Source of the DNA: Asparagopsis taxiformis
Taxonomy: Eukaryota > Rhodophyta > Florideophyceae > Bonnemaisoniales > Bonnemaisoniaceae
Length of the DNA: 64,000 nt
Direction of reading: 5' to 3'
NCBI GenBank assembly: GCA_030407315.1
Contig: JALQPE010002371.1
Span: forward strand, 1 to 64,000
Positions 1 through 10,292 of this stretch are shown in pieces. Under the pieces are notes generated by a model. It made no database searches. It saw only the letters and a program-made list of their open reading frames with translations, and had not been told where the DNA came from. A program made the translations under genes and the position numbers. How positions within the stretch are numbered: the stretch's first letter is position 1; each line of letters starts with the position of its first letter.

Positions 1-623
1 CTTCTTCCCCGTCGAACCGCTGCTGTAGTTCTCGACAAACTCGACTGTTGGCCATCCGCCTGGTGTCTTCCGCCGGAGTGTCCCACCTCGCAAATACCGC
101 GGGTCGTTGATGACTGCGCCGAACAGAACGGAGCCGGAACAATCCAAATTGGATGCTCGATGTTTTCGTCGTCCTCCGCTGTTGCATACAGCTTGATGGC
201 ATACATCAAGAATGTTTCCTTCGTTATCGCCATGTGACCCTCTCCGTACGCGAACCGCATCGACTCCTTGCTCATATCAGAGTACACAACAGTTCCGTAG
301 TATGCACATACTTCGTCGCCAACATTAAATGTCTGTTCAGCGAAGAGCCCTCTTCCTGCATTTGGATGCTTAATCAGCGATGGTCGAACGCTCAATTTTT
401 TCGCAACACAATCGTGTGCCCGCATCACGCGAGGGTTTTCGGTTTGCAACCAGCGGCGCAGGGAAGGTGGCCAATAATGTACCGGTTTTTCCATGTGCTC
501 GTGCGACGCAATCGACTCTGGGCACAGCTGCCAGAGGTACTGCCGAATATATTTCGGGAACCTCTGGTACAGGGGAAGGCCAGGTGGGGGTTCGATGATC
601 CTGCGTTCCCTCTGTGTACGCAT
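1..623 (-). pseudogene. SET-domain protein, 5'-partial pseudogene (cut by window start)
   Basis: Minus-strand translation starting near an ATG at 623 gives a coherent reading frame with the hallmarks of a SET lysine-methyltransferase domain. An N-terminal AGRGLFAE segment lies near 345-360, followed by a glycine/tyrosine strand (CAYYG) near 300-312. About 60 codons later there is an INDPRY-type segment near 95-115 in a different frame. The frame change near 140 implies a single-base indel. The C-terminal part of the domain lies beyond the window. SET proteins usually methylate lysines on histones or other proteins. It lies just downstream of a DNA methyltransferase pseudogene on the same strand. 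A second, also broken, SET gene occurs at 22.6-23.4 kb beside another ParB-like gene. Substrate unknown. Confidence 0.65.
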
Positions 624-688
624 CGTGACAGAGGGGGACGCCAAGAACTTCTCAGCACTCTGTTTTAGCTTCTGTCGTGACCCTCATG

Positions 689-2047
689 TCAGTGTTGTTT
701 GAAAGAATTACACGTGACATGAGCACACAGCTTTGGAAGCGATCGTGCCACACACAATTTATCCATGTCACTGCCGACGAAAACACGGTGCTCAGGCAAG
801 CTCATAGCTGCTTTTCCCGTTGCAAAGTGCCAGAGAATGGATCGACAACAATATCACCAGGCTGTGAATGCTGGCTGATCAACTCCATCATGAGAGCGAC
901 GCTCTTCTGCTCTGCACGAACTCTGACCGTAGCACCGGTTGTGCACCTTGTTCGCCACACCATCTCATTCGAATCGATGGCGGCATATTGATGGTGACGT
1001 TGCATCACGCCGGGTACGTGCCGTCCATGTATCCGTGGTTCCTATAGGCCACCATCTCGCTTCCGGTCTTGAACGGAACACCTCGCTTCCAGAAGTGGAT
1101 AGCGACCTCTGCCATGTTCATGCGTTGGTACCTCTTCCGCCCCGGCATTTGATAGAGGTGCCCAGGTAGTCGGACAAACAACAGAGGTACTTCGTAAACG
1201 AAGAAAACTGAATTCCGAACGACGTCCTCCTCCTCCTCGTCCTCCTCATCCGCACTTTCTTCGCCACTGTGCTGCGATGCTTCGGAGTCCGAGTTCATGG
1301 ACGTAACCTCTTCTTCATCCGACCCGTCATCACTGGCAGCAGCATCGGTTGGCCTTCTGACTGCGGTCCTTTGTACGTTTCCAAGTAATGGAACCATTCG
1401 TAGAACTGCAAAACGGAGCAGAACGATGCCGTGGCCACCGGGGCGCAACAGCTCGTCAAACACTTCGATGCTAGCCTGCATATCTTCTGCAGTTAGCCTG
1501 TCGTACGAAGAGTTGGAATCGTTCCTCTTACGACGAACATTGTAGGGCGGATCAGTCAGAATGAGCTGAACGTTGCCCGTGATGGGCACGTGTTCTCGGC
1601 TCTCTTCGGCACTGACCAAATCTTCGAAAGGGACGTCGTACACCCGGCAATACTGACTCATTTTCGAAAGAAAGTCCTTTGCGAGAGCCTGCCCTTCACT
1701 TTCCTGCTCTTCTGTCGCATGGGGTGACGAGACGGGGGAGACGGCCCTTGGGCAGTAAGACTGGTCCTCCCAGGTCAATTTGAAGCCTGGTTGTGTGTCT
1801 TGTCGACGGAACCAAACCTCTCCCTCCTGTGTTGCGACGAGTGGGAGTGTCATCAACGGCTTGGGACCTTTTCTGCGTCCGCGGACTTGTGGTGCCGGGC
1901 GGAGGACAGCCATAACGTCTTCGTCGAGGGTGTCAAAGTACGCTGGCAGCTTGTCCGGATTTCCGCTTGCCAAGTATATTTCCAGCGCCCCCAGCGGTCG
2001 GACTCCGGCCAGGTGTACAGGTCCGGGTTGACGATAAGAAACTGCAA
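689..2047 (-). pseudogene. Beta-class DNA methyltransferase (DPPY), frameshifted pseudogene
   Basis: The frame carries LILTDPPYN near 1540-1560, the catalytic motif IV of N6-adenine/N4-cytosine DNA methyltransferases. A VVDPFSGT SAM-binding motif I lies near 830-860. Motif IV before motif I is the beta-class order. Just after SGT the frame breaks; the next frame continues with a typical motif I tail (FATGKAA, then VGSDMD) and ends with a stop at 689-691. Further frame breaks lie near 1990 and 2050, so no single ORF encodes the enzyme. The longest open piece is 1005-1973. An acidic, Ser/Glu-rich insert lies between the motifs. Likely origin is the same ParB/methyltransferase family as the gene inside the transposon at 12.0 kb. 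Not functional as read, unless the indels are assembly errors. Confidence 0.75.
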
Positions 2048-2059
2048 CGGTCGAAGAAC

Positions 2060-3013
2060 TTCCTCACAAGGTCCCTAAATGCACTGTGCTGCGCACTGGT
2101 TCTTGTCTCTACTTTTCCACCATATCCATCAGGATGAGATAGGGGAGCTTTTCGTGGTAGAGATCTAGGTTCTGCTCCATCGGTGCGAATAGACCTTCAT
2201 CGAGCACGTCAAACCAATGCTCACTGCTGTCGAAAATGATGTACGGCGCCATCAACTCTTCGAGGCTGGAAAACTTTGCGGCGAAGGCCACATCGGTCCA
2301 AGCATGGTATAAAACTTGAACCACGTAACAAGCTCGATTAGTGCTTTTCCGATGGGCTGGACGCGTGGGACTTCGTTCCCCTCTTCGGCCGCATCGCCTA
2401 TTCGGCGACGCGGCAGGTTCTTGTTGTGATTTCGGATGATAGACAACGCTTGGAAATACATCAATACCTCGAACGTCTCCGGTGGAGCAGGAACGAACGG
2501 CGCTTGTTTCCCCGCGCTGCGGCGCCTGTAGTGGCGAAGGAAGCATGTTACATCCAATAAGGAAGGTCTGCGGCACGATCCCAGAAAGGGTGCAGTGCTC
2601 ACCCATTGCCCGATACGCTCATCCTGTCTTGAAAACTCGGCAATGGGTAATGCCAGACGAACAATCTGCTTGGCTCGCTCAACGTTCATCTCTGCCATGA
2701 CGATTTCGGCAACATCCGCCTCGACTCCAGCATTCTTCGAACGACCGCTGAAGGACATGCTGAGTCGACCTTGCAGCGCATCAAATTGTTCTTCCGTGCC
2801 CTGCGCAACCCAAGCGCCAAGGTCCGCGTATGTGAAACCTCCCGGCTTGTCCGTCAAGTCTGGGAAACTTGGGTGGGCGAATAAATCCAGCAAGAGGCGG
2901 AGGAAGTCTTTGCCAGCGAGAGTAGTTTCGCGGGCGGCGCGACCTACGTTTCGACGTGTACCCATGTCACTAGAATCCTCCCAAGGGCTAGCGGGTTCGC
3001 GCAGAATTGGCAC
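2060..3013 (-). pseudogene. Unrecognised protein upstream of the methyltransferase, probably its N-terminal part
   Basis: An open frame from 3013 to 2252 switches frame near 2310 into a second frame that stays open to 2109, then shifts again toward the methyltransferase frame. I recognise no domain by motif. The region is helical-looking, with no membrane segments. The order (unrecognised helical region followed by a DPPY methyltransferase on the same strand) parallels the ParB-methyltransferase arrangement at 10.3-13.2 kb. I infer that this is the middle of a once continuous ParB/methyltransferase-type gene whose ParB motif is missing. The alternative is a separate gene. At least four single-base frame changes between 3013 and 689 mark it as decayed. 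Confidence 0.45.
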
Positions 3014-3916
3014 GGTTGCATCGTCAACGATTGGATTCTGTTGCGCCTGCGCTTATTCGTCATAATGGAATGAGTGGAAAATTCGGTACAAGATGGCGAC
3101 CGCTCGGCGAGACAGTCAAATTTGACGACGTATCTCGTGACGTTTGCACTCTTTCGTGAGGAACACTGGTTGATATCGAACGGAACAGAGTATACGTGTG
3201 CACAGCACTGGAAAGGTCTTGAAACCCGTAACCGGTGTCGGTAATAAGTTGTGATGGATACGTGGTAGAGAAATGTTTTTAAAAGATTGTGATTCCCTGC
3301 CTTTAACTGTTGTACTACACGGCCGCCAGTCACATAGGTTGTCACACGTGCATCACACTTACCAGGTGAGCGACATCCGGACGGCCACTGGACGTGGGAA
3401 TGTCCAGCTCAGATGCATTGTTGGCCAGACCAGAAATTCTACAATTTCGGGCAGAAAAAATACAAAAAACATCGATTTCGGCGGTCGATTGTGCCGTACG
3501 GCACACCCCCATCTCAAAAACATGTTCACATGTGCATGTTTTTTGAGAATAGCCCAAATTTTAATTCAAATCAGGGTGTCCCCCGGATAAAGGGGTGCTC
3601 GCAGCCGCCCCAAAAGCCGCCTAGCTTGACAGCTGTAATTTTAACACATTACACATCAAGGACACTGCCTGCTTCACGCCACCTCGTCAGATTTCGAGAG
3701 CCCGACTCGGGCCCGTTCGGAACGGACACTCACATCTCGATTGCCTCTCTTGCATTCCAGCGGTCACGATAGGTGTGTACCTAACAAAATTTCGGTTGTA
3801 TGTGTTATTATTTCCAGCGATTGGCGTTCACGACAATTCTTCAACGTGAAACATACCATCCACATCACTCGAATACGTCAACGTCAACCATCTCTTTTCC
3901 TTTCAACTCAACAACC
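3014..3916. other. Intergenic region between divergent genes
   Basis: About 900 bases separate the minus-strand methyltransferase remnant from the plus-strand ParB-like gene. It should hold both promoters if either is transcribed. I see no gene. It contains one copy of a roughly 210-bp repeat (3372-3580) that recurs in the same orientation near 19.35 kb. Confidence 0.5.
3372..3580 (+). repeat. Dispersed repeat, copy 1 (about 210 bp)
   Basis: Closely matches 19354-19549 in the same orientation, including shared blocks such as GATTGTGCCGTA and GAATAGCCCAAATTTTAATT. Both copies contain an inverted repeat built from CAAAAACATG and CATGTTTTTTGAG arms around a short AT-rich loop. It resembles a small non-autonomous element with no coding capacity. 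Confidence 0.75.
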
Positions 3917-4189
3917 ATGGCGGATACGCATTTCAGCAGTTTGTTTTCAACGGTTTGCGGCGATCAAGTGAGCGCGTCAGCGGAGTCGCGCGGACTCAAG
4001 CGCGGCGTCGATGTCGACTTGTTTGCGGACGTGGACGGTGCGGCTGTGCATATTGGGACGGCTTCGGTGAGCACTGCTGGTGGCGATGTTGGCCTTCCGC
4101 GCACGCTGCACAACCACAAGCTGCCGGAAACCGACGAGGCCGACTACATCGTCGTGCGCAACATTGCGACTAAGGACAAGTTCAAGGAC
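3917..4189 (+). CDS. ParB-like gene, 5' part (interrupted by TIR transposon)
   Basis: ATG at 3917 opens a frame of 91 codons that is interrupted at 4189 by the transposon. Reading resumes in the same frame at 15344. The joined protein is about 918 residues to the TAG at 17825. The start follows a plausible 5' leader. The encoded segment resembles the C-terminal tail of the transposon's own methyltransferase. Shared features are G-x-A, then R-x-LHN, a D-x-x-VV strand, a P-x-PY motif and FY-x-WD, the last two beyond the insertion. The pattern recalls the SH3-like DUF8039-type domain of plant transposon-associated proteins (inference). The transposon sits inside this domain. Confidence 0.75.
4186..4189. 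repeat. Target-site duplication GGAC, left copy
   Basis: GGAC immediately precedes the left inverted repeat and recurs at 15340-15343 directly after the right one. Removing the element plus one GGAC restores the ParB-like reading frame. Confidence 0.8.
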
Positions 4190-5980
4190 AACTCTCATTT
4201 GGAGTGAAACAGAATCATACTTTTTGAGAAACAGAATAAATTTAATGGTGAACTGGAGGTTATTGTCACGCACTGTCACCCAGGTGTCACCCTGGACCTT
4301 TTATAGTAACGGGTCTTTCTCGAGTATTGTATACAATATAATACAGCTTAGTTTCAATGACAGTGTCACTGCTAATTCTAATTCTTTTAATGATATCACC
4401 TATACCTGAATGAGCAGTTGACATTCTAATAGAAATTTCGTAACAGCGTGTCCCATTATATGATATGATGCGCGTATCAACAGACCAGCATTGCATTCTT
4501 TTCTGCAGCGGTTGAGATGGTGAAGTTCAGAAGTAATAAATTGCAAATTTAAATTTCCACCAATCCCATTGAATTGGTGGGGTTGCAATCCTGCCAAATT
4601 TAAAGTTGTTGAATGGAATAAAAGAAAGAATTGGTGTGCTGGACGCGCTTTGATTCGGCGAAAGCATGCTTCTTTGGATCCACCTTTTGGATCTCTGATT
4701 CAGTTTCCGGTAGTTTTGCAGACAGGCTCGATGTGATGCAATCCGCACGAGGTAATAATAATATGAAACACACATCAGTGGAGCACTACGTCAGGTGCAC
4801 GCCTCAAAGCTACTGCGTCAGCTAGTAGTGCTAAGCGTTCCCGATCATCAGATTTTCGCGGGAGGCTTGGTGGTGTTATGCACGATATTGTTCGCGCAGT
4901 CGGACACTACACACTACATTTCTGGCACGCTTCATTGATGAACACAGCGGCATTGAATGACACGAGAATATTGAGGCACTGCCTATACTGCCAGTATAAT
5001 TCGCATAACTGGCTGATACTGCACCCACAGTGTTGCGCGCGCATTGCTCTGTATTCCTGACTGTCGAGATATTGAGTTTGCTATTCACTGCTTGGAAATT
5101 GGTTGGTTAGTGCATGCTTTTGTCAACTTATTTGTTGTTATGTGCACATACCCATGCATAAGGCAGGTTTTCCAGCGAGTAGTTCATTGTGTGAACGGTT
5201 CGGAAATAGTTCTACTCCTGTGCTCCAAACCTCTGTCAGTATTTGAATAATTTGTGGATTCTACATCGACGTACCAGAGTTTGGCGTAGAGGCTGTGCAG
5301 ACCACACACTTCAACATATGCGCCAATTGACGCATAGATCATGTACATCGCCATGGAATCTGTTCACATTATAACCATCCTGCGATCTAAACCTGATTTC
5401 TGAAGGTCATTTGGATTCAATACCAATCCATCTAAAGCGCCGCTGAAATGAATTCAGAATTCAGAATCCCACCGCATTAATGCGGTGGGTACTCAAACTC
5501 AACAGAGCTTCATGTGCTTCATAACTCAACCATTGCACTTTTGATCATAAATGAAATGCAGACTTGAGATTCAATTGTTGCAATTTACTGCCGTCAGACC
5601 AACGGAGCTGAATCGCGAGCGAAGACACATGTACCGTAAACTATTCCAGTGCAGCTTTCCTCCAACATCATTCTGGTTTCACTGAAACCAGCCTGGCAGG
5701 CACGTTTAGCCATTTCATATCTGTACCTCAATGGGAGTACCACAACTGCAAGCATTTTATACTCATTCATTTGATTACAGCTTGTTTCATCGGAGCCTCA
5801 TGCTGTTGGATCGAAGTAATGGCTTGGAGCTGATAAATTCTACTTGTAACATGAACTATACAGTTGCTGCTGATTTATCGGAATGTCCTACACTCATGTA
5901 TACTCAAGAATACTCAAAGAGAAAGCTTTCTAGAGTAATATCATACAACTGGATTGAATACAGTTAGCTTCTCTATTGGG
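4190..5980 (+). repeat. Left terminal inverted repeat, 1,791 bp
   Basis: The reverse complement of 13548-15339, almost base for base; identity ends at ...CTCTATTGGG (5980). It is AT-rich, without a credible gene; short open frames in it occur identically in both repeats. It contains a perfect 22-bp palindrome at 5468-5489. Confidence 0.95.
5468..5489. repeat. Perfect 22-bp palindrome inside left TIR
   Basis: CCCACCGCATT is followed directly by its own reverse complement. The same palindrome lies in the right repeat at 14040-14061, so it sits about 1.28 kb from each end. It could bind a dimeric protein such as the transposase or the ParB-like protein (speculation). Confidence 0.85.
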
Positions 5981-6066
5981 GGCTTCGGCACTCACTCTAT
6001 TGATTTCCGGCGTTTGTGGCTTGGAGTTTAGATGAAAATGATTCTAGCAAGCTTATCAATTTCATT

Positions 6067-8512
6067 TTATCGAGTATCGAGAGGAGAGAATTCTGTGCGC
6101 AGAAGTTTGACTACGTTCATTCGTAGTTCACCTCGTTTCGTAAGGCTGTCGAACTCAACTAAGACAGACTCGGTCGAAATCAAATCCCTCCACGGATTCC
6201 CGGTCGTGCAGTTCTTATCTCGTGAGTTGAGATATGAAGGAGAGTATTTGCATCTATAAACACCTCCGCTGGAAGACTGCTCGTACCAATGAACGTCAAG
6301 ACTAGATGGGATTCCATCTCCGTTGCGCAATATTCTACATATTCTACCAATCCAAAACGGACATACCGCCGTTGGATCCTCTGGTCGAACTGCAACAAAG
6401 GAATTAGCCGTGTATCCATGTATACTTTCGTTGGCCGGCTCAAGGAAGCTTCCATCTTCTGCGTTATAGTGTTCATCACGAGCATTTTCACTAGCTGCAG
6501 TCGCAGTGAGGGGAGATAAACCACCTTTTCATCTCAATGCTTCTCGATAGGTCCCAATGAAACGGCTCCTCTCTGGAAGTAAAGATACAGGATGCCATAT
6601 CTCGAAGCGAATCCATCTTTGCGGAAGAATTTATTCTCCCTTCTTCGGATCGGAATCTCAGTTCCACTTCATTTGCGCCGTCTGGACAGGAAATTACGGT
6701 CGGTGGAGTATCCCTTAAATCAGGTATAGATCTGAGGAATGAGTCAATCTTACTCTTTCCGCTACATAGCACGCTCCATTCTTCATCACATGTATTCTTG
6801 ACATGGCATATAGTCTTACTAGCAGGACTTGAAACATCTTCTCTTGCCATCCTCCGATTGAACTTGAAGTATTGATAATCGCTGAACTTTTTGACTTTCG
6901 AGAGGTTGTTTCCTCGCTTACACAAAGCGGAGAAGTTTGCTACGTGTTTCAAGTGACTGACGATAGGTGCTGGGGTGTATGCCTGACGTAGTTCGTAGTG
7001 CAGTTCTGATAGTGTCACTGCATCGCAAGAACGCAGGCGCCGAGAAGTGCAACTAAAGCTTTGGTCTATGTCCGCGTGGGTATGCCCTACAGGCAGGAAA
7101 GAAGCATGCACTTCGTCAAAAACATTCCACGCCACAAGAGACTCTAGGAAGGATAGAAAGTATCGGTTCTTGTTTTCTCTCGAACAATTGTCGAGCTGTA
7201 CAAATAGTACTGGAGGTAAAGGGACATTTTGACTCCGTTCCATTAGGAATCTATGGACAGATTCGACGATATGGTTGGCTCCTGTTTGAAACTCCTCAGT
7301 CATGGTGAACAGGTGTAGTTTCTTTTGCGTTGCGTGTTCCAGTATTCCGATAAGTTTCACCCTTAGAGCTCGACCTCTCATTGTCTTCGTACTTACCGCA
7401 AAGTGAGGGAGACCAAACGCAGATTAGTCGGCTCCGTCTACGCAGATTGAACAGAACTGCTGGGGATTCAGAATAGCCTTTTCAGCCTTCTTCTGATACT
7501 CTAATCTCTCGCGTGACACCATTTCTATATGAGCATTTCGACGCGCAACAATAAAGTCGGTGGAGAATCCTGGTTTTGATGCATGGAGTAATGCAACCCG
7601 AATCTCTTCGCACACGTAGCATTTTGCAAACCGCGAAACTTTCCGTACCTTTATACTTGGGCAAAACCGCTTCCAAATCTGGAAGAAGTAGGAAGAACTG
7701 GGTGGCTCCGTCGAATGTAAGAGATTGTACTCCTGTTTGAACCGCCGATATACCTCAGACTTCTTTAAAAATGGTAAATGTTCTTCGCTTCTGTCAGGCA
7801 TCTTTCCCCCGGTCCTTTCTGCTAACCTCTCTAGGAAAGATATTACAGAATCACGACCAATAGCGGAACGGTCATGGTTTTTGGAAGACAGGCGCTTGTT
7901 GCACTTGAGAAGGAAACCTGGTGTGCATTTTACAGAACTCTGCAGGTCTCGAGAAAACCTAAACGCTTTATCCAGAAATGTTGCGCAGACAGACTTGCCG
8001 TCGAAAGAGAAAAAAGGTCTTGGTCCGTTCTTCGTGGGTCGGTAGCGAATCATGTTCTCCAGGAAGATACGACGCTCGCGGTTTGACATAGTAGAAGCAT
8101 CTTCAATCTTCAGCTTGAGAAAGGAGTTATCTGCTACGTTGAAGCACCTCCTACGCTTACAGCACTTGATAGAAGAGAATTCCGTGTTTGTAATTTCATT
8201 GGCAGCTTCCTTTCGCCTTTTTCCCAGAGTTGACGGTGGTGGCGTAGAAACTTTACGACGATTCGAAGAACGGTACGGGCGACGTTTGAGATTAATCTCT
8301 CCGAAATTTGGGTGAGTGCTCGCAAGAATGCTTTGATTCAATGGTATTTTGTTCTCTCTGTTGCGTCGTTCATTCAATGGGATTTTTGCCTGACTATGTC
8401 TGATGGACATAGTATCCGAAAGGGATGAGTGATTGGACCAAGTTTCCGACTCTTCCGATGTGCTGTATGAAGAATCCTCTGAGCTGAAAAGCTCAGATTC
8501 ATGAGAATCCAT
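6067..8512 (-). pseudogene. DUF7869-type DDE transposase with one in-frame stop and one frameshift
   Basis: Reading from ATG at 8512, the frame has a Ser-rich acidic N-terminus, a basic region and Cys pairs (CYVCEE near 7615), then ICVDGAD near 7430. TAA at 7424-7426 follows immediately. The same frame then continues for 14 codons into the ATG at 7381 and on to 6491. That part carries VQLDNC near 7190 and VGHTHADID near 7080, the second and third acidic positions of the DUF7869/integrase-like fold of eukaryotic transposon proteins. Family members usually have Gln where the TAA lies. After 6491 another frame carries the usual C-terminal PFWIGR ... VHWYE ... LTK segments to a stop at 6067, so a frameshift lies near 6505. 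Expected job: cutting and joining the TIR ends. Not translatable whole as read. Confidence 0.85.
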
Positions 8513-10292
8513 TTCGTCTTCAATTCACGTATTCAACCTGCTTCTGATGCTCCAGAGGAGACGTACCTCAAGGTACAGGCCTTTCTACAGAAGCCACTAT
8601 TTCGATTAGAACAGATCGGTTTGGAAGGATTATTTCTTTTGGTGTAAGTCAACAAACCAGGAACAACGGACGTTAAAATGACCGTTGGATGACACCACTG
8701 AAGATATGGTACACAATAAGAGCTCTGCTTTCTGATGTAAGACCCACAAGGTGATCATTGACAGAGGGTACAGTATGCTGCATGACTTTTGTACACGCTT
8801 CCATGGATTGTAGATTACAGGTTAACGACACGGACAACGTATGCACCTATAGTCGGATATCTATAATTTAAAATAGCTCAGAGCAGAACAAGCTCGATAA
8901 ACTTCAAAACAACACAATTTTACAATCCTCATATGGGATTCTTTTCTGCGATGTCCCGAGGCTTGACACGTTTTCCTGTCCTCCAACGAATCATTCGTCG
9001 TTAAATGTGATGAACAGTACACCACTCTCACCAAAGAAACATGCAGTACACTTATTTTTATCAAAAAAATTCGAGTATCGTGTTGTGCAGTATATGGATA
9101 TTGATATTCAAATTTTATGGGGCAGTACTCACGTCAGTGTCTGATGATCTCCATCCTATTGTGATGTGTATATTTATGACTCGTTCCAGCCCCATACGGT
9201 TAGTTTGGTAGTTGAGCTTGACCTCTCATCGCTGTCAGCTCCAGTGTTGTATCAATTTCGTACTCGCTGTGCATACGTCATCTGTCAATCTTTTTTGCGC
9301 GAGAAGTAGATAAAATTATGGGATCTGTGTATCCTCTGCACTCAGATGACATTCAGTACATTTCAGAGGTCTACTGTGACAAAGAAGCTCTACTTGGTAC
9401 CCCAACTGATATTATACAACTTCTACTTCTTTTACATTCAGTTAGCTTGAATGCTTAAAACTGAAACCAATTAAGAAAGGTGACTCCCTGTGCGGGAGTA
9501 TCAACTTTTCAATTGGCTTTATCGGGATATTTTTACAATGTTTGAGAACACAAAACTAGAATTATGCAGTATTTATTCACTGAATGTGCGAATGACTTCA
9601 TTCGCAGAGCAAGCATACTAAGCAACGTTCAAATCTGAACTCCTTACTGAAGAGTGTGCAGCTCTGCTGAAACGTGAAGTTTCGTGTCTCCACGTCGCAT
9701 GTGATGAGAAGTCACTCTCACAGGCTCTTGTAATTTTCAGGATGACCCAAAGGGAAGTGTTACTTGTCATCATTTTGGCCCCTATTCTGTTGGCTGCGTC
9801 CATGCATGTTTCCATGTTCTTCGAAATAATGACTCCACGTATACGCAACGTTACAATTTTTTTCTGCCCCACGCTTTTCATCTTGACGGGTTCATCCAGG
9901 TCAGCGAGATAGGTGACTTTCTAATCGCATTGGATGATGGAAACTATTAATTCAATCAATTTTACTTCCGAAGTTTCATCTTAGTGTCAAGTCTCGTTCG
10001 TGATGAAGTGAAGCGGCCCCACGTAGAAGGGCGTACAGAATTCGGTTTAGTACACTTTTCACGTACCAATCCAGTTGAATTATGATGTATGCGTAGTTTA
10101 AGAACTAAAATTAGGGGCAGATGAATACTGCAACTCCATTTTCATAAGTTTTCCATCTGCTATCGAAAGCCAGAACTCAAGATACAAAGAGATCTAATAA
10201 GCAACTCTAGTTTTGCGTATACAAAATAATAGACTAAGATCAGGAAACTTTGTATCTGAAATACATCTGTTGTTACGCCCTTCATCCACCTC
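8513..10292. other. Non-coding divergent region inside the transposon
   Basis: AT-rich, 1.78 kb between the minus-strand transposase and the plus-strand ParB-like ORF. I find no convincing coding frame; a short minus-strand frame at 9618-9881 has no recognisable motif. It presumably holds both promoters. Confidence 0.5.

Noticed and set aside
153..668. Plus-strand 171-codon frame at the window start
   Set aside because: The minus strand of the same region encodes recognisable SET-domain segments; the plus frame shows no motif.
5731..5967. Short ORF present in both TIRs (also 13561-13797) as a gene
   Set aside because: Its duplication comes from the inverted repeat, not selection; no domain and no start context.
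7380..7430. Intron removing the transposase TAA, using the GTAAGT near 7392
   Set aside because: The donor-like site lies after the stop, and the sequence on both sides of the TAA matches the conserved family segment, so nothing needs to be spliced out.
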